Shown here: piece after piece, positions 45,148-53,174 of the stretch | Numbering within the stretch: position 1 is the stretch's first letter | How the letters are laid out: every line of letters begins with the position of its first letter | From: an uncultured Muribaculaceae bacterium | GTDB lineage: Bacteria; Bacteroidota; Bacteroidia; Bacteroidales; Muribaculaceae | NCBI GenBank assembly: GCA_910585755.1 | Contig: CAJUFH010000006.1 | Location: 13,318-77,317 of the forward strand | Direction: 5' to 3' | Length of the DNA stretch: 64,000 bases | Program-made: the position numbers and the translations under genes | Notes under the pieces: generated by a model | The model's database searches: none | The model's input: only the letters and a program-made list of their open reading frames with translations | What the model was told of the DNA's origin: nothing

Positions 45148-46641
45148 ATGAAACGTTTTCTGAAAATCAACGCCGCCGACAACGTGGCGGTCGTCCTCGC
45201 GGACGACGCCCGCGCCGGCGAGGTGTTCGTCACTCCCGAAGGCGCGGAGGTGGCCCTGCTTTCCGACATCACCCGCGGACATAAGTTCGCCCTCCGCCCG
45301 ATCGCGGAGGGGGAGGCTGTCATCAAGTACGGTTACCCCATCGGCCACGCGACCGCTCCGATCGCGGCCGGCGAATGGATCCACTCACATAACCTCGCGA
45401 CCTCCCTCAGCGACGACCTTAAATATACCTACGAGCCGACCCCGATTCCCGAAGTCAAGGTCGCCGACTGCCCGACAATCGACGGGTATCTGCGCCGCAA
45501 CGGCGATATGGGTATCCGCAACGAGCTTTGGATTGTCCCGACCGTCGGATGCGTCAACGGCCAGGCCAACGCGATTGTCGAGCGTCTGCGCCGCGAGTGC
45601 GACCTGACCGGCATCGACGACGTGCGCGCCTTTACCCATAACTACGGCTGCTCGCAGCTCGGCCAGGACCACGCCAACACCCGCGCGGCCCTCTCCGCCC
45701 TGATCAAGCACCCCAACGCCGGCGGTGTCCTGGTGCTCGGTCTCGGATGCGAGAACAACCAGCTCCCGGTGCTCCGCGACCAGCTTGGCGAATATGACGC
45801 CGACCGCGTCAAGTTCCTGATTTCCCAGGAGGTTGAGGACGAGGTCGAAGTCGGCTTTGAAATCTGCTCGAAACTCATCGAACAGATGCGTTCCGACCGC
45901 CGCCAGCCCCTCCCGATGTCGAAGCTGAAAGTGGGTCTGAAGTGCGGCGGCTCCGACGGATTCTCGGGCATCACGGCCAACCCGCTGGTCGGACTTCTTT
46001 CGGACCGCGTGATCGCTTGCGGAGGAACGTCGGTGCTGACCGAGGTCCCCGAGATGTTCGGTGCCGAGACTATCCTCATGAACCGCGCCTGCACGCCGGA
46101 GGTATTCGACGAGACCGTAAGCCTCATCAACGACTTCAAGGGATATTTCCGCTCCTACGGCCAGCCCATCTACGAGAACCCCTCGCCGGGCAACAAGGCC
46201 GGTGGCATCACCACTCTGGAAGAGAAATCGCTCGGGTGCGTGCAGAAGGGTGGCAGCCAGGCGGTTGTCGATGTGCTTAACTACGCGCAGCCGGTAACAA
46301 AGCACGGGCTCAACCTGCTGACGGCTCCCGGCAACGACCTCGTGGCGGCTACCTCCCTGGCCCTCTCCGGATGCCAGATGGTGCTCTTCACCACCGGCCG
46401 TGGAACCCCCTTCGGCACATTCGTGCCCACGATGAAAATCTCCACCAACTCGCAGCTCGCGGCGAAGAAGCACAACTGGATTGACTTCAACGCCGGGACG
46501 ATTGTCGAGGACGAGGCCGCCGAGGCTGTCTGCGACCGCCTGATGGAGAAGGTTGTCGCCGTCGCTTCCGGCGAGCGCCTCCACCACGAGAAAGCCGGAG
46601 CAAAGGAAATCGCCATTTTCAAGACCGGCGTGACCCTCTGA
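45148..46641 (+). CDS. uxaA: Altronate dehydratase
   Basis: A 497-residue UxaA that dehydrates D-altronate to 2-keto-3-deoxy-D-gluconate, the third step of galacturonate breakdown. The N-terminal SAF domain (about 1-90: FLKINAADNVAVVLADDARAG, YPIGHATAPIAAGEWIHSHN) is followed by the large iron-dependent dehydratase domain. That domain contains GYLRRNGDMGIRNELWIVP, FTHNYGCSQLGQD, GLGCENNQ and LKCGGSDGFSGITANPL. Length is normal. KdgK and KdgA, needed for the next steps, are not in this window. Confidence 0.95.
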   Translation: MKRFLKINAADNVAVVLADDARAGEVFVTPEGAEVALLSDITRGHKFALRPIAEGEAVIKYGYPIGHATAPIAAGEWIHSHNLATSLSDDLKYTYEPTPIPEVKVADCPTIDGYLRRNGDMGIRNELWIVPTVGCVNGQANAIVERLRRECDLTGIDDVRAFTHNYGCSQLGQDHANTRAALSALIKHPNAGGVLVLGLGCENNQLPVLRDQLGEYDADRVKFLISQEVEDEVEVGFEICSKLIEQMRSDRRQPLPMSKLKVGLKCGGSDGFSGITANPLVGLLSDRVIACGGTSVLTEVPEMFGAETILMNRACTPEVFDETVSLINDFKGYFRSYGQPIYENPSPGNKAGGITTLEEKSLGCVQKGGSQAVVDVLNYAQPVTKHGLNLLTAPGNDLVAATSLALSGCQMVLFTTGRGTPFGTFVPTMKISTNSQLAAKKHNWIDFNAGTIVEDEAAEAVCDRLMEKVVAVASGERLHHEKAGAKEIAIFKTGVTL

Positions 46642-46662
46642 CCATAAGCAAACGTAATCAAA

Positions 46663-46710
46663 TGGGGGCGTGTCATAACGACCCGGACGGGCCGTTATGA
46701 CACGCCCCCA
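46663..46710 (+). terminator. Long hairpin after uxaA (repeat element, copy B)
   Basis: TGGGGGCGTGTCATAACG (46663-46680) is perfectly complementary to 46693-46710. Inside, after one mismatch, CCC/GGG closes a GGAC tetraloop, giving about 21 bp of stem. It lies 21 bp after uxaA and 15 bp before the next ATG. There is no strong T tract. Its core GTCATAACG..CCCGG..GGGCCGTTATGAC is related to the elements at 24611 and 58940. Confidence 0.65.
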
Positions 46711-46724
46711 AACAATATCTAACC

Positions 46725-47879
46725 ATGAGCCTATCCAAACTCTCACTGCTGTGGCTCCTGCCCGCGGTTGTCGCCGCCGGCTGCGGTAGCGCCCAACGCG
46801 TCACAGTCAGCAACTCCCTCCCCTTCGACCGCGAGGGGGAAATGGCGCAACTTCCTGTCGGAGAACTTAAAAGCTCTCTCCGCAAATCGGGGTTCGTTGT
46901 TACAGACCCCGCCGGAAACGAGGTGCCCTACCAGCTCACCTCCGACTCCCTGTTGATTTTCCCGGCCTCAGTGGCCGCCAACGCTTCGGCGGTATATACA
47001 GTCAAACAGGGCACTCCCGCGCCCGTCAAGCCCCGCGTCTATGGCCGCTTCTTCCCCGAGCACAAGGACAATATGAACTGGGAGAACGACAAGGCGGCCT
47101 ACACCGCCTACGGCCCGGCTCTCCAGGCCCGCGGCGAGCGCGGCTTCGGCTACGATGTCTGGACTAAGAATGTCGACACCCTCGTGCTCGAGCTTCGCTA
47201 CAAGCTCGCTACTCAGAAGAAGTCGATGCACAAGGACCACGGCAACGGGATGGACGCGTATATCGTGGCCAACACCCTCGGAGGTGGCACCGCCGCGCTC
47301 CTCGACGACAGCGGGGAGATTATCTTCCCCTGGTGCTGGAAGGAATACGAGATTCTCGACAACGGCCCGCTCCGCTTCTCCGTGCGCCTGACCTACAACC
47401 CGTTGAAGGCCGGGGAGGATACCGCCGTGGTCGAGACGCGCCTGATTACCCTCGACCAAGGCTCGAATTTCAACCGCACGGAGGTGCGTTACGACGGCCT
47501 CTCGCGCCCGCGTCGCGTGGCTCCGGGTATCGTGGTCCACAAGCAGAACCCCCGCGAGTTCGGCTTCAACGCCAAGGAGGGGTGGATGGCGTATGTCGAT
47601 TCAACCGACAATCCCCGCAACGGCAACGGCGTGATCTACCTCGGAGCCGTCGCTCCCGCCGACTCCATAATATATAAGCCTGTCAGCGAGCCGGCCCGCG
47701 ACGCCGACGCGCATCTGCTCGCGGTTTCGGAATACAAGCCGGGCGACACGCTCACCTATCTCTGGGGCTCCGCCTGGTCCAAGAACCCGACCGCTCCCGC
47801 CGATACCGACGAGTGGAAAGAATTTATGCGCCTGGCCGCGGCATGTTTCAGGAACCCTCTTAAAACCAGCGTGAAATGA
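46725..47879 (+). CDS. DUF4861 family lipoprotein
   Basis: A 384-residue exported protein of the DUF4861 family, commonly found with pectin-degrading genes in Bacteroidota; its activity is not established to my knowledge. It has a lipoprotein-like signal with Cys20 (VVAAGC). The N-terminal beta domain (VTVSNSLPFDREGEMAQLP) is followed by a beta-rich supersandwich-like fold with 'YGRFFPEHKDNMNWENDKAAYTAYG'-type and GMDAYIVANTLG segments; many aromatic and acidic residues suggest sugar contact. Its TGA overlaps the ATG of the pectinesterase gene (ATGA), so the two are translationally coupled and probably act on the same methylated galacturonan. Confidence 0.82.
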   Translation: MSLSKLSLLWLLPAVVAAGCGSAQRVTVSNSLPFDREGEMAQLPVGELKSSLRKSGFVVTDPAGNEVPYQLTSDSLLIFPASVAANASAVYTVKQGTPAPVKPRVYGRFFPEHKDNMNWENDKAAYTAYGPALQARGERGFGYDVWTKNVDTLVLELRYKLATQKKSMHKDHGNGMDAYIVANTLGGGTAALLDDSGEIIFPWCWKEYEILDNGPLRFSVRLTYNPLKAGEDTAVVETRLITLDQGSNFNRTEVRYDGLSRPRRVAPGIVVHKQNPREFGFNAKEGWMAYVDSTDNPRNGNGVIYLGAVAPADSIIYKPVSEPARDADAHLLAVSEYKPGDTLTYLWGSAWSKNPTAPADTDEWKEFMRLAAACFRNPLKTSVK

Positions 47880-48856
47880 AAAAGATACTGACCTCGCTCC
47901 TCCTCCTCGCGGCCTTCGCCGTCTCGGCTGCCGAGTATGATTTCGTTGTCGCGAAAGACGGCAGCGGCGACTTCACTACCGTACAGGAGGCTGTCAACGC
48001 CGTGCCCGATCTCTGCGGCTCTTACCGCACCCGCATCCTCGTCAAAGAGGGGCGCTACGAGGAGAAGCTCGTCATCCCCCAGACCAAAATCAACCTCTCG
48101 CTGATCGGGGAGGGGGAGGCCGTCATCACTTACGGCGACTACGCTTCGAAAAAGAACCGCTTCGACCAGGAGATGGGGACCGCCGGCTCGTCGAGCTGCT
48201 ACATCTTCCCGGTTGACTTCTACGCCGAAAACATCACTTTCGAGAACACCGCCGGCCCGGTGGGGCAGGCTGTCGCGTGCTACGTCGGCGGCGACCGCAC
48301 GGTATTCAAGAACTGCCGTTTCCTCGGCAACCAGGACACTCTCTATACCCACAGCACCGGCCGACAGTACTATACCGGCTGCTATATCGAGGGGACCGTG
48401 GACTTCATCTTCGGAAAATCTACCGCACTTTTCGACGACTGCGTGATCCACTGCAAGCGTGCGGGAGGGTACATAACCGCTCCCGCCACTCCGCAGGGGC
48501 AGCGCCACGGCTATGTGTTCACCAACTGCAAGCTGACGGCCGACTCGGCCGCGGTGCGCTGCTGGTACTCGCGCCCCTGGCGCGACTACGGCCAGACGGT
48601 GTTCATCCGCTGCGATGTCGGGGGGCATATCCGCCCCGAGGGGTGGCACAACTGGAAGAAGCCCGAGCGTGAAAAGACCGCCTTCTACGCCGAATACGGC
48701 TGCACAGGTCCCGGTGCGGACACCACCAAGCGCGTCCCCTGGGCCAAGGTCCTCCCCTCTGACGAGGGTTATACCCTCCCCGAAATCCTCGGCGGCGAAG
48801 ACAACTGGGATCCGACCCTCCTTACCGGCGAGCCCCGCGCCGTCGTCTATCCCTAA
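47876..48856 (+). CDS. Pectinesterase (CE8)
   Basis: A 326-residue exported pectin methylesterase that removes methyl esters from homogalacturonan. Signal peptide about 1-19. Beta-helix with all family motifs: Gln131 (VGQAVA), acid Asp154 (GNQDTLYT), nucleophile Asp176 (GTVDFIFG), and Arg233/Trp235 in SRPW (usually GRPW). Length is that of a single-domain bacterial enzyme. Start ATG overlaps the stop of the DUF4861 gene by 4 bases. De-esterification prepares the chain for the PL1 and GH28 enzymes encoded next to it. Confidence 0.95.
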   Translation: MKKILTSLLLLAAFAVSAAEYDFVVAKDGSGDFTTVQEAVNAVPDLCGSYRTRILVKEGRYEEKLVIPQTKINLSLIGEGEAVITYGDYASKKNRFDQEMGTAGSSSCYIFPVDFYAENITFENTAGPVGQAVACYVGGDRTVFKNCRFLGNQDTLYTHSTGRQYYTGCYIEGTVDFIFGKSTALFDDCVIHCKRAGGYITAPATPQGQRHGYVFTNCKLTADSAAVRCWYSRPWRDYGQTVFIRCDVGGHIRPEGWHNWKKPEREKTAFYAEYGCTGPGADTTKRVPWAKVLPSDEGYTLPEILGGEDNWDPTLLTGEPRAVVYP

Positions 48857-48890
48857 ACCGGGTCTCTCGCTCTTCCTCCTTGCTTACAGT

Positions 48891-48909
48891 GGCGAGGCGT
48901 AAGCCGAGC
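48891..48909 (-). repeat. 19-bp repeat, copy 1 (inverted relative to copies 2 and 3)
   Basis: GGCGAGGCGTAAGCCGAGC is the exact reverse complement of 53134-53152, and its last 18 bases of the complement match 52956-52973. It lies between the CE8 and CE8-PL1 genes. Confidence 0.6.
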
Positions 48910-48983
48910 TTCAACCTCTGTTCTAAGAGTTTCCTAAACCTTAAACTATAAACCTTCAAACCCTTACCTCTCCCTCGAAACCT

Positions 48984-51900
48984 ATGAAACTTATTGCAAC
49001 CTTCGGAGTTGCGGTCGCGGCGGCGATTTGCGCTTCAGCGGCCTCTACCGACCCCGCGTCGGTAGTCGATCGGTGGAGCGACGCTGCAACCCACCCGAAA
49101 ATTATCGACATCAACTTCTCCGATACCACCTGGCCCGATTCCTGGCAGGGGGAGACGGGGCGCGACTGCCCCTCCTTCGCCGACGGCGGCTATGTCAACG
49201 CCATTATCGACGTCAACGCCAACGGAGGCGACGCGGTGAAGTACCCGGTCGTGTTCCATAACTGCACTTTCGCTACCAACGCCACAAACAACGGCTTCGG
49301 CGGCACGACGGCCGCTTTCGCCCGCCAATACTATATCGGCGAGAAACCGTCGGGCAACTCGGCCTCGACGTACAACAACTGGACCGTCGCCGGGCACACC
49401 GAATACCTGGAGGACAACATCGTGCGCGATGCCTCCGGGCGCCCGACCCACGGCGAGGCGGGATTCGTCCAAATGTGCCGCGACGCCTCCGCCGACGGCA
49501 AGACCTCGCTCCACGGATGGATGGAAATCGACCATATCCCGTATGTCGACCGTGTGCAGTGGTCCTGGTCGTCGACCTCCTGGGGCCGCGGCATAAAGTG
49601 CGACGTTAAAATCGGCGACGGCCCCTGGCAGCCCCTCGTGTGGATGGGTTCCGAGCGTCAGAAACAGGGCTGGACCGTGTTCAGCGACCAAGGCTATTTC
49701 ATGGAGAACGTCATCGACGCAGAGGATGTCTCCCTTCGCTGGCGCGTTTGGGACGGCGAAGACCAGTCCAACCCGGTGCAGACCGACGCGGAGGGGAAAT
49801 GCCCTTTCACTACGGCCCTCAACCCGCTGGGCATGATGCAGGCTCCCCGCATCCACAAGGTTAGGATTTTCGGCACGGAGATTACCGCCGACCAGGCGAA
49901 ATATGCCCGCGAGCATATGGTCAACGACCCCGGCACGCTCTCCGACCTCTCCGAGTTCGGCGGCGGAAGCTCGTCGCCCGCTCCCGACGACAAGGCCGAG
50001 GTGGTGCTCTTCATGGTTGCCCAGGACGGCAGCGGCGACTTTGCGAAAATCCAGGACGCGATCGACGCGGTGCCCGCCGGGAAACGCGGACTGATTTACA
50101 TCCGTCCCGGTGTCTACGAGGAGAATCTCTACGCCGGGCGCAAGGGTGAGGCCGAACGCTTCATATCGCTCATCGGCGAGGACCGCGAGACGGTTATCCT
50201 TACTTCGGGTATCGGCCGCGGCAACGATAACACCAAGACTTTCAACGACTGCGCCGCGCTCAATATCTACTCGCCGCGCTTCTACGCCGAGAACCTGACA
50301 ATCCGCAACATCGCCGGCGAAAGCGCCGGACAGGCCGAGGCACTCTTCACCGGGGCTGACGCTCACGTCTTCAAGAACTGCCGTCTCTCCGGCTACCAGG
50401 ACACCTACAAGGCTAACGTCGGCTCCCGCGGCTATTTCCGCGACTGCCTGATCGAGGGCACGGTTGACTTTATCTATGACGCTGGCCTCGAATGGTTCGA
50501 CAACTGCGAAATCCGCGCTCGCAAGGCTTCCAAGGGTGGCTACCTGACAGCCCCCGGCGGCTCGGCGATGGCGATGAGCCGCGTGCTCTTCCCGGAACTG
50601 TCACAACCCTATTTCTACCCCGGACTCTTCTTCGACCATTGCTCGCTGACAGCCGAGGATGGGGTGGCGGCTTCCTCATTCACACTGGGACGCCCCTGGC
50701 AGGAAAACTCAGGCTCGATGTTCCTCAACTGCTTCCTCGGCAACCATATTTCCGCCACGGGATGGACCGCCTGGGGTGGTTCGGAAAACTCCTCGTCGCT
50801 CTACGAATACCGCTCGATGAACCCCGACGGCACACTCGCCGATGTCTCCCGCCGCGCCTCCTTCTCCCGCCAGGCTACCGAGGCCGAAGTCGAGGCTTAT
50901 ATGAACCCCGCGTTCCTTTTCGGCAACTTTTCGAAGGTCCCCTTTGACTACGAGAAGATTCTGAAGGCTCCATCGGCTCCCGCCGGATTCCATCTGACCG
51001 ACGGGCGCTTCACCTGGGAGGCGGACGAGGACGCCGCGGCCTATATCGTCAGCCGCGACGGCGTGCCCGTCCTTTTCACTACTGAGAACTCCTACGAGGA
51101 ATATGACCCCGCCGGGAGCTATACCGTGAAGGCTGTATCGCGCTACGGCGCGGCATCCTCGGCGGCAGAAGTGAAAGAGGCAGTGCGCCTCAAGGCGTTC
51201 CCCACAGCCGAAGGTTTCGGCAAGTTCACTTCGGGAGGTCGCGGCGGCCGAGTCGTGACCGTCACCTCGCTCGCCGACGACGGTTCCGCCGGTACGCTCC
51301 GCTGGGCGTTCGAGCAGTACAAGAACGAGCCGCTGACAATCGTGTTCGCGGTCAGCGGCCAGATCGCTCTGACCCGCGAGCTCCGCGTCAACCGCGCCGA
51401 CTGGACTCTCGCCGGACAGACCGCTCCGGGCGAGGGTATCGCCGTGACCCGCAACAAGGTGAACCTCGGAGGGTCGAGCAACTTCATCGTGCGCAACGTG
51501 CGCTTCCGCATCGGCCACAAGTCGATTGCCGGGGAGGTAATGATGGAGAACGCCCTGGGGGCCGAGAACTGCTCCAACTTCATCTTCGACCACTGCTCGT
51601 TCGGCTGGTCGGTCGAGGAGAATATGAATACCGCTGACTCCCACTTCCTTACGGTGCAGTACAGCATCGTCCACGAAGGCCTCTACCGCGGCGGCCACTC
51701 CAAGGGTGACCGCGGCTACGGCTGCCAGTGGGGCGGCTCTCCCGCGACTTATCACCACAACCTTCTGGCCCACAACCAGTCGCGCTCCTGCCGCTTCAAC
51801 GGTGCCCGCGGCGAGGACCATGTCGTGTTCCTGGAATACATCAACAACGTAAACTACAACTACGGCAACAACGGCGGCTGCTATGGTGGCGAGAACACCG

Positions 51901-52862
51901 CCCCCGTCGCGAGCTACAACGGCCTGAACTCGGCCCACGAATGTAACTTCATCAACAATTACTATCGCCGCGGTCCCGCCTCGAGCGGCAACAAGGTAGT
52001 GTTTGTCAACTCCTCCTACGCCCGCGCAGGAGCCAAGTCCTGGGCTCCTGCGAAGTGGTACGTAAGCGGCAACGTCGCTACCGCCAGCAGTGCCGCGACC
52101 GCCGACAACTGGAGCGCCATGACCGCCGAAACCTATTCGCTCGACCAGATCAAGGCCGCGGAGCGCATCGTGCCGCAGAACGCTTACTACAAGTACGGCC
52201 TTGCGGGGAACCAGGGTAACTACGACCCCTCCTTCTTCATGCTCAACGACTTCGAGAGCGCCGAGGACGCGTTCAATACCGTTGTCGAGAAGGCCGGGAC
52301 CATCAACCGCGACAAGGTTGAGGCGCGCGTCGCTGACGATGCCCGCGCCGGAAAGGTAACCTACGGCGGCGCCGCCAAGGGCAAAAGCTCCGGCATTATC
52401 GACACCGAGGCCGATGCCGAAGGTTTCTTTGAATACTCCGCCGACTACGAGGTACCCGCTGATACCGACGGCGACGGTATTCCCGATGCCTGGGAGCGCG
52501 CCAACGGCCTTGACCCCGCCGTTGCCGACGGCAACCGCCGCAACCCCGATGGTTACACAGCCCTCGAAGTCTACCTCAACTCCCTGATGGGCGAGGAGAT
52601 GGAGCGGGGGTTCGGAGAGAACGCCATCGAGACCGTCAGCATCGCCGACAGCCTCCGCTACGATGCCGCTACGCGCACCCTCAGCGTCCCTGACGCCGCG
52701 GTTGGCGGGACCCTCAGCGTCTACGCCTCCGATGGTCGTCTCCTCCACATCGGCCGCCTGACCGCGCCCGCCGCGACCCTCCCGGCCCTCCCCGCCGGTC
52801 CCGCACTCCTCCGCGTCGACTCCCCCCGCACCGCCCCCGCCCTCCTCAAGCTCCTCCTCTGA
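48984..52862 (+). CDS. Multimodular pectinesterase-pectate lyase (CE8-PL1) with C-terminal sorting-like domain
   Basis: A 1292-residue secreted enzyme. Signal peptide about 1-19. Residues about 20-330 are an unrecognised beta-rich domain. About 340-660 is CE8 with Gln in SAGQAEA, Asp473 (GYQDT), Asp495 (TVDFIYD) and Arg570/Trp572 (LGRPW). About 665-735 is a fibronectin III-like linker. About 737-1120 is a PL1-type pectate lyase (AEGFGKFTSGGRGG, WTLAGQTAPGEGIAV, IVRNVRFRIG, FDHCSFGWSVEENM). DTDGDGIPD at about 1160 is a calcium-binding thrombospondin-3-like motif. The last ~75 residues resemble a type A secretion (T9SS) sorting domain. It would demethylate and cut pectin in one protein. Confidence 0.93.
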   Translation: MKLIATFGVAVAAAICASAASTDPASVVDRWSDAATHPKIIDINFSDTTWPDSWQGETGRDCPSFADGGYVNAIIDVNANGGDAVKYPVVFHNCTFATNATNNGFGGTTAAFARQYYIGEKPSGNSASTYNNWTVAGHTEYLEDNIVRDASGRPTHGEAGFVQMCRDASADGKTSLHGWMEIDHIPYVDRVQWSWSSTSWGRGIKCDVKIGDGPWQPLVWMGSERQKQGWTVFSDQGYFMENVIDAEDVSLRWRVWDGEDQSNPVQTDAEGKCPFTTALNPLGMMQAPRIHKVRIFGTEITADQAKYAREHMVNDPGTLSDLSEFGGGSSSPAPDDKAEVVLFMVAQDGSGDFAKIQDAIDAVPAGKRGLIYIRPGVYEENLYAGRKGEAERFISLIGEDRETVILTSGIGRGNDNTKTFNDCAALNIYSPRFYAENLTIRNIAGESAGQAEALFTGADAHVFKNCRLSGYQDTYKANVGSRGYFRDCLIEGTVDFIYDAGLEWFDNCEIRARKASKGGYLTAPGGSAMAMSRVLFPELSQPYFYPGLFFDHCSLTAEDGVAASSFTLGRPWQENSGSMFLNCFLGNHISATGWTAWGGSENSSSLYEYRSMNPDGTLADVSRRASFSRQATEAEVEAYMNPAFLFGNFSKVPFDYEKILKAPSAPAGFHLTDGRFTWEADEDAAAYIVSRDGVPVLFTTENSYEEYDPAGSYTVKAVSRYGAASSAAEVKEAVRLKAFPTAEGFGKFTSGGRGGRVVTVTSLADDGSAGTLRWAFEQYKNEPLTIVFAVSGQIALTRELRVNRADWTLAGQTAPGEGIAVTRNKVNLGGSSNFIVRNVRFRIGHKSIAGEVMMENALGAENCSNFIFDHCSFGWSVEENMNTADSHFLTVQYSIVHEGLYRGGHSKGDRGYGCQWGGSPATYHHNLLAHNQSRSCRFNGARGEDHVVFLEYINNVNYNYGNNGGCYGGENTAPVASYNGLNSAHECNFINNYYRRGPASSGNKVVFVNSSYARAGAKSWAPAKWYVSGNVATASSAATADNWSAMTAETYSLDQIKAAERIVPQNAYYKYGLAGNQGNYDPSFFMLNDFESAEDAFNTVVEKAGTINRDKVEARVADDARAGKVTYGGAAKGKSSGIIDTEADAEGFFEYSADYEVPADTDGDGIPDAWERANGLDPAVADGNRRNPDGYTALEVYLNSLMGEEMERGFGENAIETVSIADSLRYDAATRTLSVPDAAVGGTLSVYASDGRLLHIGRLTAPAATLPALPAGPALLRVDSPRTAPALLKLLL

Positions 52863-52889
52863 AACCTCGGGCTAAGTCTTAAAACTCTT

Positions 52890-52926
52890 CCGTCCCGCAA
52901 AGTTACAATCAAACTTTGCGGGACGG
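52890..52926 (+). terminator. Terminator hairpin after the CE8-PL1 gene
   Basis: CCGTCCCGCAAAGTT (52890-52904) pairs perfectly with 52912-52926 across a 7-nt loop, 27 bp after the stop. It lacks a long T tract, but stem strength and position fit termination. Confidence 0.7.
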
Positions 52927-52955
52927 CTGCGTTAATGCAACTCTCTTGCCCCTTC

Positions 52956-52973
52956 GCTCGGCTTACGCCTCGC
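52956..52973 (+). repeat. 18-bp repeat, copy 2
   Basis: GCTCGGCTTACGCCTCGC; identical to 53134-53151 and to the reverse complement of 48892-48909. It lies in the 312-bp non-coding gap between the convergent CE8-PL1 and GH28-GH105 genes. Confidence 0.6.
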
Positions 52974-52982
52974 GCACCAAGA

Positions 52983-53040
52983 GGGGAAGAGGGGATGGGA
53001 GGACTGGGAGGGATGGGAGATTTGGGATGATTGGGAGGGA
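52983..53040 (+). other. Purine-rich G-run tract, G-quadruplex candidate
   Basis: Runs of three or four G's recur at short spacing (GGGAGGACTGGGAGGGATGG and onward), meeting the G3+ N1-7 pattern more than four times on the plus strand. The rest of the gap 52863-53174 holds two hairpins and two repeat copies; no gene is seen in it. Confidence 0.45.
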
Positions 53041-53075
53041 TTAGAGAGGGGGAGAGCTTATAGGGGGAAACAAAG

Positions 53076-53100
53076 GCGGCGCGCCGGGAGGGCGCGCCGC
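53076..53100. terminator. GC-rich hairpin between convergent genes
   Basis: GCGGCGCGCC (53076-53085) pairs with 53091-53100, 5-nt loop. A CTTTTTCTT stretch follows within 20 bp on the plus strand, and it lies 75 bp past the GH28-GH105 stop on the minus strand. Confidence 0.55.
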
Positions 53101-53133
53101 GTTGAGGGTTGGCTTTTTCTTGGAGTTGGTTTT

Positions 53134-53152
53134 GCTCGGCTTACGCCTCGCC
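53134..53152 (+). repeat. 19-bp repeat, copy 3
   Basis: GCTCGGCTTACGCCTCGCC, same orientation as copy 2 and inverted relative to copy 1 at 48891-48909. The two outer copies bracket the CE8-PL1 gene. Confidence 0.6.
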
Positions 53153-53174
53153 ACGGTAGGAGGGGAGGAGGGGG

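Noticed and set aside
49035..52748. Two long minus-strand frames (49035-50366 and 50709-52748)
   Set aside because: Both are antisense to the CE8-PL1 enzyme and have no recognisable motifs.
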